The notes under the pieces were generated by a model. It saw only the letters and a list, made by a program, of their open reading frames with translations. It made no database searches and was not told the DNA's origin. Shown one piece after another: positions 12,301 to 23,368 of a stretch of 64,000 bases of DNA; positions within the stretch are counted from its first letter, which is position 1, and every line of letters starts with the position of its first letter. This DNA comes from Eopsaltria australis (taxonomy: Eukaryota > Chordata > Aves > Passeriformes > Petroicidae): positions 9,142,001 through 9,206,000 of the forward strand of contig JAVTVJ010000001.1 of assembly GCA_034509425.1 (NCBI GenBank), given 5' to 3'. The position numbers and the translations under genes were made by a program.

Positions 12301-15049
12301 TATTGGTTAATGAAAGCTCGTAGCACATGGGGCCAACCTCATCACAGGCCTAATTGGACACAACAGCACCGATCTCAGTGGTGTTGTACCCACATATGCT
12401 GGCAGCAAATCTGGCCCCATGCCTGTAAGCAGTGAGCAGAAATGTTAGAGCAAATATGAAAAAGAACAACTCCACTAATGATTTTGAACTGAGATCACTG
12501 GTGACACAGTTCAATTACAGCATTAGTTCCTGGTGTCAGAGAGGGGTTAAAATGGAATGTAATGACTCTTTAGCAGATAGATTTGGAGCAATTAGAAGTC
12601 TGAAAATGTCTCTCTGTGTAACTAAAAATATAATTGCTTTTGAATAGCTAGGCTATAGAATCTTTTTTTCTTCTTTTTCATTCTCTTTTTTTTTTTCTGC
12701 ACTGAAAACTGTGATTTTTACTGCTATTACTCATCCACATGGACTTAATTGACTGAGGTTCTAAACCCCAACCCTCTAGTGAGTACTGATGAGGTTTTAA
12801 ATTACTCTGAATTGAAGCACTTTAAAATACAGGCAAGGAAGTGTGCTAAGGCAATTCAACATGTGGAGTGAAATGGTGGGTTTAGATTATCTTGGTTTCA
12901 CATCTCTGCATGGAACTCCTCTAAGGCCACCCTGAAAAAGGCAGCATTGTCCACTGTTAATCACTGGGTACTGCTCCTGTGCTCCTGTCTACAGCAGTTT
13001 CCAAACAGTTACCTGAAGTGTGTGTTTATTTTCCCTGGTCACAGCATTATGATGACTGAGGCTGAAATATTTTCACTGGAGAACGATCCCGCTGTCCCTT
13101 CTATATTTTAGCTGAAAACATGTAGGTAGGGAAGGAATGAGTGGGAGTGGGAGAGGGCCAGTTTCATGTCTGATACTTCCAGTTTCTTCCCTTTTTCCTG
13201 TCTGGCTTCTTCATCAAGATCTAGACTAACACAGCATATCCCACAGCAACCCCTTTGGATAGCTTTCTGGTTTCATGACTTTATTTCTGGACCTTCTGGG
13301 AGTAAGTGAATTTCTGGAATCTTTTGATCACAAAAGGTCCAGGTTTTGCTGATGGTAGCACCTGCAGCAGGAGTTCCTGAATGTTGAATAGAGACATTTG
13401 CACTGTACTGAGATGAACAGGAGTGCTAATAGGATACAAAGCAGTCACACCATGTAGATGGGCTGTACTGAACATGTATTTCAGGCAGCTTTTCAATCCA
13501 GCACCACTCTTCTGCAGTGCTACCCTGCCTTTAAGGGAGGAAAAGCTCTTCTAAATTCCATACTAAGATACTCTGAGCAGCAGTGTTTCCACATGACAAG
13601 GAGTTGTAGAGCCAGATCTTACACTTCCCTCCTTCCACACCTCAGATGTGTCAGACTTCAGGAGAAATGCAAAGCCGGAGAGCAATGTCTTTCAGCTGTC
13701 AGCATGCAAAATAGATCCAGAACTACTCTTACGAGGATGGGAGTCAGGCAAAGAAACAAGGAGCTCTGTAAATGGCTGTCGTGCACCTCAAATGGGCTAA
13801 GGAGCGTTGCTCCTGCAGAAACTGGTGAGATGCTGCTGCTCTTCCACACCCTGCAAAGAATCTGAAAGCAAAGCACCTGGGGAAGAAGCTCATTAGAGGG
13901 CAGTAAGAGAGGAGTGCAGAAATTGTCATGCTGCCAAGTCATTCTCTTTTCTTCCAGGTTTGTAACTCATTTTCATTATGGTGAGCAAACTTTTCTCATG
14001 GACATGATGACAGAGGATCGCCGATAGCTGTCCCCAAGAAAGAGCTACCTCACAGGTGTCAGATGTGTGAGACAAAATCCATATCAGATTGGCTGGGCCA
14101 GCTCTGTCTGAAATCTGATAGTGCTGCCAAGCAGTAAAAGATGAAAATTTCAGAATCCCCATGGTTTTGTTTTGGACAAAAGGAATTGCAGAGACCAAGA
14201 AAACTTTTGAGCTCGATCTTAAACACTGAGACTAGCAGCTTTTCAGAACATTGACCCAAAATTAAAGCACAGGCTCAATGTCGACATGAAGAGCTAAAGC
14301 AAATATGCATACATTTCTATCTTTTTTATGGCAGTACCAGATGTTCTGCCTCGTCTTCTTCAGTGCTAATGTGGGTAATGAGGCTGCCTGAAAACATCAG
14401 GTCACTTGACCTTGAGTGGAATTTTCCTCATTCCTTTGAACAGCAAGGTTGCATTTGTTAGCTAAGGAGGCAATAAATGTTTATGCCCAATTTAAGCAAT
14501 TGCAGACAGCACCTATTATGTTTGGAGTAGTGGTTTTTAACTGCAAAGTTGAACTGAAAAAAAAGAAAGCATAACTGCTGTTTTATTAAGACATAAATCT
14601 ATGGAGGTTTAATTGGAAGGAGACAGGTAAAGGAGAGCAGTACTCTGCCTTCATCCAGAATTTCTCCCACATAACATTCCCAGCAGAACAGTAAGTGCTG
14701 ACATATTCCACCACGGAAACAAAAGGAAGAAAGATTTTATTACAAGCACAGTCTTCAATGGATGTTCAATGATCAACAAGTAAGATATTATTACTGACGC
14801 TTGCCACTTCTGAGACTTGATTAATTGTTCTGAGGGTGTCAGATATATCTTATCAGAGTCCAGTCTGTTTGTTTAAGGAGTGATCAACATTGGATGCTTG
14901 TTAATGATTCCCAATAACTCAATTTTTTCTCCTCATCACATTTTTAATTTCCACCTATACAACACTTATATCAATTTTAAAGTGATATTATAGCACTTCA
15001 GGGTTCCAGGAGACAACACAGTCAATTGTAGAAAAAGTCTAATAACTAG
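6358..15049. other. Unique AT-rich sequence, no gene seen; possible conserved elements
   Basis: I see no gene in these 8.7 kb. A homopolymer T/C tract lies at about 12663-12698. Three stretches look compact, AT-rich and repeat-free in the way that vertebrate conserved non-coding elements often do: about 9230-9420 (contains TAATTAATCA at 9258-9267), about 9700-9935, and about 12425-12660. This is only an impression, because conservation cannot be measured from one sequence. A 135-codon plus-strand frame at 13458-13865 is opposed by overlapping minus-strand frames and is unrecognised, so I treat it as chance. Confidence 0.55.
9491..9512. repeat. Two-copy 10-bp direct repeat
   Basis: The unit ATGTACGGTA occurs twice head to tail and is followed by the related ATGGTAATTA. 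It is too short to be more than local slippage. Confidence 0.85.
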
Positions 15050-15145
15050 AAGTTCCTAGATTCAAACTGTGATTAGCCATTAACCTATTGTGTGACCTTA
15101 GACACGTCTCTTAATTCTCTTGTCCTTCAGCTTAGCTGTCTAACA
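15050..15145 (+). repeat. MIR-like SINE relic
   Basis: The order of blocks follows the amniote MIR/CORE-SINE consensus: a TTCAAACTGTGATTAGCC-like block, then TTGTGTGACCTTAGACACGT (compare the MIR block GTGTGACCTTGGGCAAGT), then a TCTTAATTCTCTTGTCC stretch and a CAGCTTAGCTGTCT end like the MIR cytosine-rich segment. MIR copies are very old and decayed in birds. The match is by eye and moderately convincing. Confidence 0.6.
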
Positions 15146-17933
15146 TTTTTTCACAGAATTACAACACCTAGCCAAAAGATTAAGAGCCTTCCATGAATCA
15201 GCTTTCATGAGAAAATGGAATTAGGAAACAATGACAACAGGAGAACAAAAGGAAAGTGAAGAAGGTAATGGGTGCTAAAATAGTCACTAAAAAGGAAATA
15301 AAAAGTTCATCTCCATTCGTGTGAGTGCCTCGTTGTACTATACAAAGCTTTTTCTAAGCAATCTCATCAGCATCTGCTTCTTAGGGATTTCTTTTACTTC
15401 TTCCAGATTTGTAGCTAATAAATCTGGCATCCAGGTTCCTTTTAGAACTAAAGTAATATTATGGCTAAAGCGGATGAGAACAAGAAACTTCCCATGTCTG
15501 GAAAAATCAGGTAGCTCACTTGACAACTCCAACTGTTCTCATCAGTGATTCCCCTCCCCCATCCCCATGTAAAGTTGATCTAAGTAGTAATTAAAAATGT
15601 GGATGACATTATTTTGCAAATGATGTGAGCTCAGTTCTGAAATCCTTTTCTGCCATTCCAGACACAAAAAAAGAAATTTTTGACACAAGGAATTTCAAGC
15701 ACAACTAGGTGTAAGACCTGCTTGCACTCATGTAAGTATGGCCTGAGATACAGGTGCTCACGAATTCAGTTGTTCTGCTCATTTTGGTAGAGCAGAGAGT
15801 GATCCGAGGACATCACAAGTGGCCAGAAAAAAAGGTCATTTCAAGCATGGATGTGCTGTAATACCACACTTCAGGAGGGTCCTGGTTGCTTCAGTTTCAC
15901 CACATTCATAGCTAAACCCATAATCTGGGTAGAGTAAGGATTGCGCCATGTTAATCATAATGCTTGGATCATTATTTCCTCAGACATCTTTGTTTCAGAG
16001 TCCCTTTTGTATTGTGTGGTCTCAATGCTGTCTGTTTCTACTTCATTCCCTGCACTTTATTGTTGTGGCAGACCAGGAGCCACAGACCTGCCTTTGTACA
16101 CACTTTAATGCCTGTTGCCAAATGCAAATTCACCTCCAATGGAAAAAGAAACACAAGCTCACAATTAAAATATTTTGTGTCTAGATTTGTTGCATCTTCT
16201 CCCTTTATTACTACTCTGCTCTCATTCCCTATGGCTGAGATCCCTGAAGGGGGGTGATTGCTGGACACATGCACATTCCTGTGTGCTACAAGCCATATGG
16301 TGAGCTGGTGTTTCCTCCTTCCGCCTTTCCACCTACTTATCCATGGCACTGACACTCCACCATCACTAGTCTTGCTAGCACCTTTCAGCACTCCTTGTTG
16401 AAGCTTTGCTGAATCACTGTGCTGCATTTTCTCCTGTTCCTCCTTGGCAGAAAGGAATTCTTAAATGTATATTTTTCTTTCCTTAATGCATATTTCCTTT
16501 TTCCAGAACCTGGAGAGGGCTTACCTGTGACAGTCTAAGGCCACAGGCAGAGCAAAATTTGTTGGTGCTAGCATTTAACGACGCCATTGGTACATTCTAA
16601 CAAACAAGCTCTTGGGCATAGAACTTCTTTTTCAGAGAGCTCATCTATGGCACTTTTCATTGGCAGGCCTCAGAGATCTTGACAAATGAAAGTGTTGTCA
16701 TTTTTCAGATGGGCAAAAGAGGCGTGGAGTGGGAGCCTAGCACAAGAAGGGCACATTCTCACGGCTTTTAGGAAGCACTGAAATGTAAATAATTAAGAGA
16801 AAGGCAGAAGGCTGCATACCTAACCCCTTCACCTCAGCATTATGCACTAGGCTCTCCCCTGCCTGACACTGCCAACACAGCATTATCTTCCATGAACCAG
16901 TGGGTAATTCGAGATATAGTGTTTTAATTATTAATAAAAGACGCTTGGAGACATCATGCCCTATTAGAGACACCTCTTACAGTGAAACTTTGCAGATGGA
17001 GCAGAATATAGACTTAAACAGTACGATTAATATTTATGCAGCTTGATAAGCTAGTTTAGATCCTGACCCTCACTGGGTTTCTGTGAAGATGTGTCTCTGC
17101 TTTCTTCCCTGCCCTCCCTCCTCTTCCTCCTCCTGCCCCCCATCCTGGTAATTATTGTGTGGCTGCTGCTATAGCTCTCAGACTTCAAGGTCAAGTTTTG
17201 AAGCTAAAAAGGGCCTGAATACTACTGAGCCTTAAATTGGAGCTCCTGACCACTTCTACTTCCCCCTTTTCTGCATCTCTTTGCAAGGAAGAAGAACAGG
17301 ATCTGATGGCATCTATTTAAGTGCAAAACAGGAGGTATGAAAGCACAAATCTCAAGCGCTCAATCTTGGATTAGGATAGCAGTTTTAAGTTTTGACAGGA
17401 TTTTAGGTGATGCAGAGGGAGAACAATAAGAAACTCAGCGTAAGGAAGCTCCTGAAAAAGATTAAGTGATCCTGTGAAATGGTTCTGCAAGATGTAATAG
17501 ACCACGGAGCATCATTTCTACATGCTCTAAAATTTAAAGGCACAGGAACCTAACTTGTCTATCATGATTTTTGTAAAGGATGGCTCCCCTATTTTTTCCC
17601 GTTGTGTTGAGTTGCCTTATTTTACCTCTCAGTGACAGTATGAGCCTAGGGCCTATCAATATATCACAGTGGGACAATTCACTCATGGCACACTCTAAAT
17701 GAAATATCCACAAATTGGATTACCACCCCAAAGCACTCCATAATTCATGCTTTCACTGCATAATAACAAGTGTGTTTGCATAGGAAAAGCGACATGGAAT
17801 TTAGCATAAAGCCTTGTTTTTCCAATTTTATGTGATGAGAGCAGACAAAAAAGCAGTGGTTTGCTTATTAAGCGACACTAACCTCAAACCTCTCCATGCA
17901 CGAGTGAATGCAAGGCTGTGAGCATTAGAGGGC
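15146..17933. other. Unique sequence, no gene seen
   Basis: Nothing here is recognisable apart from the MIR-like relic at 16661-16735. A C/T-rich stretch at about 17101-17142 is low complexity. Overlapping frames on both strands at about 15948-16427, including a 129-codon minus-strand frame, show no domain or motif I know. Confidence 0.6.
16661..16735 (-). repeat. Possible MIR-like SINE relic, reverse orientation
   Basis: The core TTGTCATTTTTCAGATGGGC followed by AAAAGAGGCGTGGAGTGG resembles the reverse complement of the MIR 3' segment (CATTTTACAGATGAGGAAACTGAGGC). The upstream part is poorly matched. It could also belong to another ancient SINE or LINE end that shares this segment. Confidence 0.4.
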
Positions 17934-18228
17934 AGCACAGTAACACTTTCCCACCTTCAAGGAAACGAACTTTAGGATGCCATCACTTCCAAGTGGTCCA
18001 GTTCAGACAGTTTTGTCAAACCTCTGTGAATTTCATGTATCCCTCATCAGGAGACCTCTCTTCTTAAAGAGCTGCAGAGCAGTAACACTTTCCCACCTGT
18101 CAAGGAAAAGAACTTTAGGAACAGGTGATCACTTCCAAGTGGTCCAGTTCAGACAGTTTTGTCAAACCTCTGTGAATTTCATGTATCCCTCATCAGGAGA
18201 CCTCTCTTCTTAAAGAGCTGCAGAGCAG
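17934..18228 (+). repeat. Tandem duplication, two copies of about 146 bp
   Basis: Copy one runs from about 17934 to 18082 and copy two from about 18080 to 18228. Both contain CAGTAACACTTTCCCACC, then a GAACTTTAGGA block, then a long block from TCACTTCCAAGTGGTCC (17983 and 18129) to GAGCTGCAGAGCAG. This last block, roughly 100 bp, is identical in the two copies. The offset is 142 bp in the first part and 146 bp in the second, so small indels lie between (for example CACCTTCAAGG against CACCTGTCAAGG). Near-identity points to a recent duplication or conversion. It encodes nothing recognisable. Confidence 0.95.
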
Positions 18229-20030
18229 AGAATGTGTCAGTCCAAGGAACAGGTGAAAAAACTGTACTTTTCACATTTTGGCTGCTGATAAAGTTCCTGA
18301 CCTTACAATCTCTCTATTGGCAAAGACTTATCTGTCCACTTGTGCCTTGCTTTCTTAGCTCACACTTTATATAGCTTTTAATGCTGTTTTCTGGGGGAGG
18401 GCAGAATCAATCCAGTGCAATGACCAACCGGCCAGCTGGGTCTTAACTGAGGCATATTGTATCTTCCAGACACTCAAAAGAAGTCTGTCTTTGGAAAGGA
18501 CAAGTTTAAACATGAAAAGAACTAATGATCTGTAATAATGACAATCTCTTTGTTATCTAATTTACTAGAGCCAGGCACCTCCACAATTTCTATGCTATGA
18601 GTAGAAGACTGGATCTTGGTAAATAATCCATAATTACACTACTGTCAAATGAAGATTGATTCAACAAGGCAATTTTTATCCTGCAGAATCAGAAAGATTT
18701 ATTATTTTTCTTTTTTTTTACATGACTATGTCACTTCAGTTGTGGCAAAACAAGTCCATACAAGACAAGTCCATATTGTATTGGATATACACACAAATGT
18801 TACAAAACTCCTCCATTGTCCAGACAAGCCAGAAGACTGATCCAATTATAATAGTATGAGACAGCCTCAGCTCTCAACTAGGTGTCATGACAAACCCAGC
18901 TGGAGATCTAGACCAGCAAGTGGCCTCCAGACTGTCATTCTGCAGGCTAGTGAGCTGGAAACAAGGTCAAGGAGGAGCTCATTGGCTTAATTTCCAAGCA
19001 ACACGAGTTCCCATCACTGTCTCATGCCCACCCCATCCTCCTCATGGCACAGCAGCTGGCATACAGAGGACCAGAACTGATCAGAGGAAAATGCAGAGCA
19101 TCTCACAACTTGCTGTACAAGGCTGTGAGTGTCCTGAAGTGATATAGCTGGGGGAGGTTTAGGAGGCATGAGTGACACAAAAAAAGGCATGCCCAGAACC
19201 AAAAGGAAGCAAGAAAACACTTTCACAACTAATGAGAGTGGTGTGGTGTCCTAACTCCATCTTTCAGACAGGTGAGAAGCTTTTTCTCCACAGTAAGAAA
19301 AAGAAAGCCTGTGAACAGAAGCCTGAGGCCTGCAACACACATTGAAAAGACAAGGAGGAAAAAAAGTAGAGAAAAAAGTCTGCTTGCATACTTTGAACAA
19401 ACCAGCTGAGTGAAGGCCTGTATCATTGAATTAGCTTTTAAATCAACCAGACCTTCCACAGTCAAGGCCGATGCTTTCATTCTTGTACTCAGTTTGACAT
19501 CCTTTACCCACTCATTCAAACACTACCCGCTATCACTGAACTGTGCTGCAGGGTGCTTGACAAAACATTGAAAAAACAAAAACATACATAAATGAAACTT
19601 GGCATGATATGTCTTTCTGCCTGTGTAGATCAACAGCTTTGCCTTTATTGTGAATTTCTTCAAAACAATTTCCCTTTTCAGAAGAGAGTAATTTAGTATT
19701 GTCCAGGGAAAGCTCTCTTACTTCATGCATTTAATTGTACCACAGATAACTGAAATCTGAGTGAGGAAACAGACACTTATGTGAATAAACTGATTATGAA
19801 CAGTCTTCTAAAACTTGAAGAAACAATGATACAATGCCTGATTCTTGATTGCCTCTTGGAGTCAGCTCTGTCTCTTGCTTGCCTCACTCGTGACCTCTCT
19901 GTTTATGTGGAGGCTAGGTTATCTGGAGGTCAGGCAGGTTGTCTCTTTACATGAACACAGGATTTAATCAAACACATGTATTGATTGTGCATACATTTGT
20001 ATTTATATATATATTATATACATTACATAC
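18229..20030. other. Unique sequence, no gene seen
   Basis: No gene or repeat family is recognised. The stretch includes a short direct repeat of ACAAGTCCATA at about 18749-18777 and ends with an AT-rich run (about 20000-20021) directly before the CR1 fragment. Confidence 0.6.
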
Positions 20031-20122
20031 TGAGCAACCTGATCTAGTGGAAGGTGCTTCTGCCCATGGCAGGCAAGCTGGATCTAAATGTCTCTTTCAA
20101 CTCGAATCATTCTATGACTCCA
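20031..20122 (+). mobile_element. CR1 LINE 3'-end fragment
   Basis: The stretch TGAGCAACCTGATCTAGTGG, then AAGGTGCTTCTGCCCATGGC, then a GGATCTAAATGTCTCTTTCAA block and ATCATTCTATGACTC follows the last 90 or so bases of avian CR1, including the start of the ATTCTATGA tail. Only the 3' end is present, as is usual for 5'-truncated insertions. The 5' breakpoint sits against an AT-rich run. It has no coding potential. Confidence 0.88.
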
Positions 20123-20936
20123 TGACTTCCCTTATACATGGTCACCCTGTTCTACCTACAGACTGGTGGTTCACAGAGAACACCAGCACCATCTACTTTA
20201 TGGGGCTTTCTCCAACAGGATTTGCCCCTTCATGGTAAAGCCTTTGGACACTAACAGAAAACTAAGTAAAACCCAAGCATGAACGCCAATTTCTATGAGA
20301 TAAATAAAAAAGAAATTAAAAAGTGGCAGCCAGGGCAAAAGGAAGAAATTGTTGTCGTGATGGTCTGTAACAAGCTCCTTTACTCTTGGTCGAAAATACA
20401 GTGGGAATGTGTTTTATCTGGTATCTCCACTCTACCTTCCCTGTTTCACTCATAGCACAATTTGTTTTGGTACTCCATGGAGTCCTTCAGTTTCCTACAA
20501 GATTTACAGGAGCAAGTGGTGAAACAGTGGAGGAAATGAAGGAGCTAAGGTCCCTGGGGGATTTAAATAAACTATTCTCCTCTTTCTCCCCTATGATGAG
20601 AGCAATTAACTACTGTGACAACATAAGGTTTGAAGCTGTGAAATGTCTCATTCCCAGTTTTAGTCTGTAAAGATTATCATCAAAAGCCTTGAAGGTCATC
20701 TAAACATTTATGAAGCCCAAACTATGGCTGTTAGTCAATATTTCTAAGATTGGCCTGTGTTACAGGCCACTTTTTCGATAACTTCAACTCAACCCATCAA
20801 GTGTACAAAAATGAAAGCAGGAGCTTCAGCTATGATCTGGCAGGACTATGGATCCTCTCCCAGCTTTTCCCATGGAACTGGTTTGCTGAACATTGTCCGT
20901 TTCCAGCACATAGGAGTGGGAATTCCAGCAGTTGCC
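20123..20936. other. Unique sequence between CR1 end and LTR, no gene seen
   Basis: I see no exon or repeat family here. The stretch ends with GTTGCC (20931-20936), which is the left copy of the target duplication of the neighbouring LTR. Confidence 0.6.
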
Positions 20937-21027
20937 TGTCGCACAGTTGGACACGAAGAAATCAGGCACTCAGGTTAGGTCACAGAGCCACCAAGGCCGG
21001 GCAGAGAGAAGAAGAGCCCAGCCTCTC

Positions 21028-21033
21028 TTTATT
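21028..21033 (-). promoter_or_regulatory. LTR poly(A) signal AATAAA
   Basis: AATAAA lies on the minus strand a few bases downstream of the TATA box of the solo LTR. Such a short TATA-to-poly(A) distance implies that the signal lies at or near the start of R. Confidence 0.7.
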
Positions 21034-21039
21034 CTTACA

Positions 21040-21047
21040 TTTATATA
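21040..21047 (-). promoter_or_regulatory. LTR TATA box
   Basis: TATATAAA on the minus strand is the likely core promoter of the solo LTR at 20937-21280. Present activity is unknown. Confidence 0.65.
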
Positions 21048-21280
21048 CCTTTTTACAGACAACTATGGATTGGACAATGAGGTTACCACCTCTCCAATTC
21101 CATAGGTAAGGAACACAGTCCATCAACCTTCCCCGCCCTCGGGAAAGGAATGACAAACAATACCAAAGGTACAAAACAATCCTTGGCCAGTCAGCAAAAC
21201 ATAGACTATGTTTACATAAAATCTATGAGAACCTTTTCTACTAAGTATCAACACAGCACACTGTAGAATTCAGGGCGACA

Positions 21281-22288
21281 GTTACCTTTTCATTTAAGTC
21301 CACAAAAACCCCTTAAAAGTACAAAATAGTACAGCAATGAAAAGAAGTGAGTGCCTGTAAATGGGCTGTCAACTATTAAAAATCTGCTGCTTCTTTTTAG
21401 AAGATGAAGACCCAGCTGCCTGCATCACCCAACCAGGTTGTCTTGGCTGACCATATGCAAGGTAATAATTCATGTGGATCCCTTCTGAGACACTGTAAGT
21501 GGTGAAGGAATCTTTTAGACTGGACCAGATAACTAAATAACAACAACCCAAGCCCACAAAAGGACTTTTGTTCCTAAGACTAGAAAAAAAGTCATGTCTA
21601 AAGCCTGTTTTATTCTGAATCTGAAAAGCTGTAGCCAATTTTCTTTTCTTCTGCAAAATTCTCCACTGATGCATCCAAATTTAACATCATAGCCTTAGGA
21701 GACAGTTCCTTGATTGTCCAGACAAATAATTTTTATTGCAGCTGTTTGCTGGTGTGTTTCTGTGGTTGGAAGGCACTCTGGGCTTGTGGTTGGAAGGCTC
21801 ACTGACCTGGAATTTGAGAACTCAAATGCATCTTCAGTGATGAAACTCCCAGACCTTCTGCTGTACAAACCACTCCACTTTAGCAGCTGCCTCCCACCTA
21901 AACCTCATCACAAGCCAAAAATGTGGAAGTTTTGTGGCCACCTTCCATGATGTACCTGCTTTTCATATTTGTCTGAACTGCTGTGTTATGTGTAAAACAC
22001 AGGCACTCTCTCTGGAAAACCTTTCTAAAAAGCATTGAAGATTTGAATCCTGCCTCCATTTAACAGAGTTGCATAACTGTGATAGTATTCACCCAGGAAA
22101 TCATATGCCTGGGTGAAGTACATTTTTTAGGAGTTAGCAATTTCAAATGCTTGCCTCCTACAAGACTACCTCAACAAACAGGCTGTTTTGGGGGTAGTAG
22201 TCTGCCTCTCTTGTTGAAGAATGAAATAAGATTTCTTGGAAAATGTGACCCTTTACACTGAGAACAAGGTACAAGACTTGCCTTCTGC
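21281..22288. other. Unique sequence between LTR and purine tract, no gene seen
   Basis: Nothing recognisable is seen after the target-duplication copy at 21281-21286. The short repeat of GTGGTTGGAAGGC at about 21761-21797 is local. Confidence 0.6.
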
Positions 22289-22418
22289 GAGAAAAGGAAG
22301 GAGAAGGAGAAGGAGAAGGAGAAGGAGAAGGAGAAGGAGAAGGAGAAGGAGAAGGAGAAGGAGAAGGAGAAGGAGAAGGAGAAGGAGAAGGAGAAGGAGA
22401 AGGAGAAGGAGAAGGAGG
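22289..22418 (+). repeat. GGAGAA hexanucleotide repeat, 130-bp pure purine tract
   Basis: From 22289 to 22418 the plus strand holds only A and G. About 20 units of GGAGAA make up most of it. It reads as poly-arginine in one frame and poly-leucine in the opposite one, which explains open frames there that are not genes. A second purine-rich stretch, less regular, follows at about 22443-22486. Long mirror-like purine tracts can form triplex (H-DNA) structures and change length easily. Confidence 0.97.
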
Positions 22419-22815
22419 TCTATCAACCCCACGCGCTGCCTCAGAGGGGAGGGGAGGAGAGTGGAGGGGATGAGAGGAGAGGAGAATATGATCTCAGAAA
22501 AATTCATGTTCTCCAATGCTATATTAGCCCAGTGGTTATATTTTGTGTTTCAATCACCTTTAGCTCAGTATACTCAGCTTAAGTAAAAAGTGAACTCAAA
22601 AGAAAACTTCAAATTATCTTGTCACTTTTGAAATCAATAAATGTCTGGTTTAAGAGAGCTGTTGAAGAAGGAGAAGTCATGCACTAAAATGTACAAATGC
22701 AATAGAAATTTTTATAAATTTCCCAAGGTTCAATGTAAAAAATATAAAACATATCAAACATACAAAAAATATCCATAAACTTGCATAAAACATATTCAGT
22801 ATAAAATGTGATAAC
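22419..22815. other. Short unique spacer, no gene seen
   Basis: After a GA-rich continuation to about 22486 the sequence becomes AT-rich. No gene is seen. Confidence 0.6.
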
Positions 22816-23215
22816 TGTTGGGGCAGAAGTCAGGGCTTCATATGATGCCGTTTGGTTTTCTTCTATTTTTCTTTTATATGTTCCCTGTACTCTTTGCACA
22901 TATATTTGTGGCTCTGTAGCCTATTGTATTAGTAGCTAGGTTTCCCAGTACTTTTCCATGACTTTTCCCTAGGCAGAAAGACAAAACAAATTCTAGAGCT
23001 CCAAGCCCCAGGGTACAAAACCTTGGTTCTTCCTGGGAACCAAGGCCGGGAACAACTCCTGACAACTCTTTGAGATACGTTTTCATAAACAAAGAAGTAC
23101 AGCCAGTGCTGAGGGGGGGACTCCAGACAAGGGGCTTGACCTGGGTTGGGGAATTGAATCACCGCTTGTCCTCCTAATTGGTGCTTTAAATCAATTATGC
23201 TAATTTCCTAAAACC

Positions 23216-23223
23216 TATAAATA
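23216..23223 (+). promoter_or_regulatory. LTR TATA box
   Basis: TATAAATA lies 75 bp upstream of the AATAAA at 23291 in the LTR at 22816-23368, a spacing suited to transcription start and R region in between. Confidence 0.65.
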
Positions 23224-23290
23224 TGTACTCACCCCTGGAGGGGGAGGCTTTTATGGACACCTTTCCACAACTGCTCCTGAAAGTCTTCAA

Positions 23291-23296
23291 AATAAA
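23291..23296 (+). promoter_or_regulatory. LTR poly(A) signal AATAAA
   Basis: AATAAA lies downstream of the TATA box and about 70 bp before the proposed LTR end. A T-rich stretch (CCCCTTTTATATTACC) follows. Confidence 0.65.
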
Positions 23297-23368
23297 GATC
23301 CCCTTTTATATTACCTTCTTACTAAAATGATCTCGAGTTTCTTTCCCAGGTTGGGCAAAAAGGCAACA

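Larger units (their letters stand above)
20937..21280 (-). mobile_element. Solo LTR, ERVK-like, minus strand
   Basis: The 344-bp element begins TGTCGC and ends GCGACA, a perfect 6-bp terminal inverted repeat with the TG...CA ends of retroviral LTRs. It is flanked by GTTGCC (20931-20936) and GTTACC (21281-21286), a 6-bp target duplication with one mismatch. On the minus strand it has U3, then a TATATAAA box (21040-21047), then AATAAA (21028-21033), followed by a GAGAGGCTGGGCTC-type U5. That order sets the orientation. No internal viral genes lie beside it, so it is a recombined solo LTR. A 6-bp duplication is usual for betaretrovirus-like (ERVK) and alpharetrovirus-like elements in birds; the exact family is inference. 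Confidence 0.9.
22816..23368 (+). mobile_element. Probable solo LTR of an endogenous retrovirus, plus strand
   Basis: The stretch has the layout of an LTR read on the plus strand: a long U3, a CCTATAAATATG TATA element (23216-23223), AATAAA (23291-23296), then a short U5 ending in GGGCAAAAAGGCAACA. I set the ends by the 5-bp inverted repeat TGTTG (22816-22820) and CAACA (23364-23368), giving 553 bp. The flanks (ATAAC before, GTTGT after) do not form a target duplication, so the left end in particular is uncertain. No viral genes lie next to it. It differs in sequence and orientation from the LTR at 20937-21280, so the two are separate insertions and not the ends of one provirus. Confidence 0.7.

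Noticed and set aside
22236..22586. Arginine-rich frame, and leucine-rich frame opposite
   Set aside because: Direct product of the GGAGAA repeat.
20937..23368. The two LTRs as ends of one provirus
   Set aside because: They differ in sequence and length, have different terminal repeats, and point in opposite directions; no gag/pol-like frames lie between.
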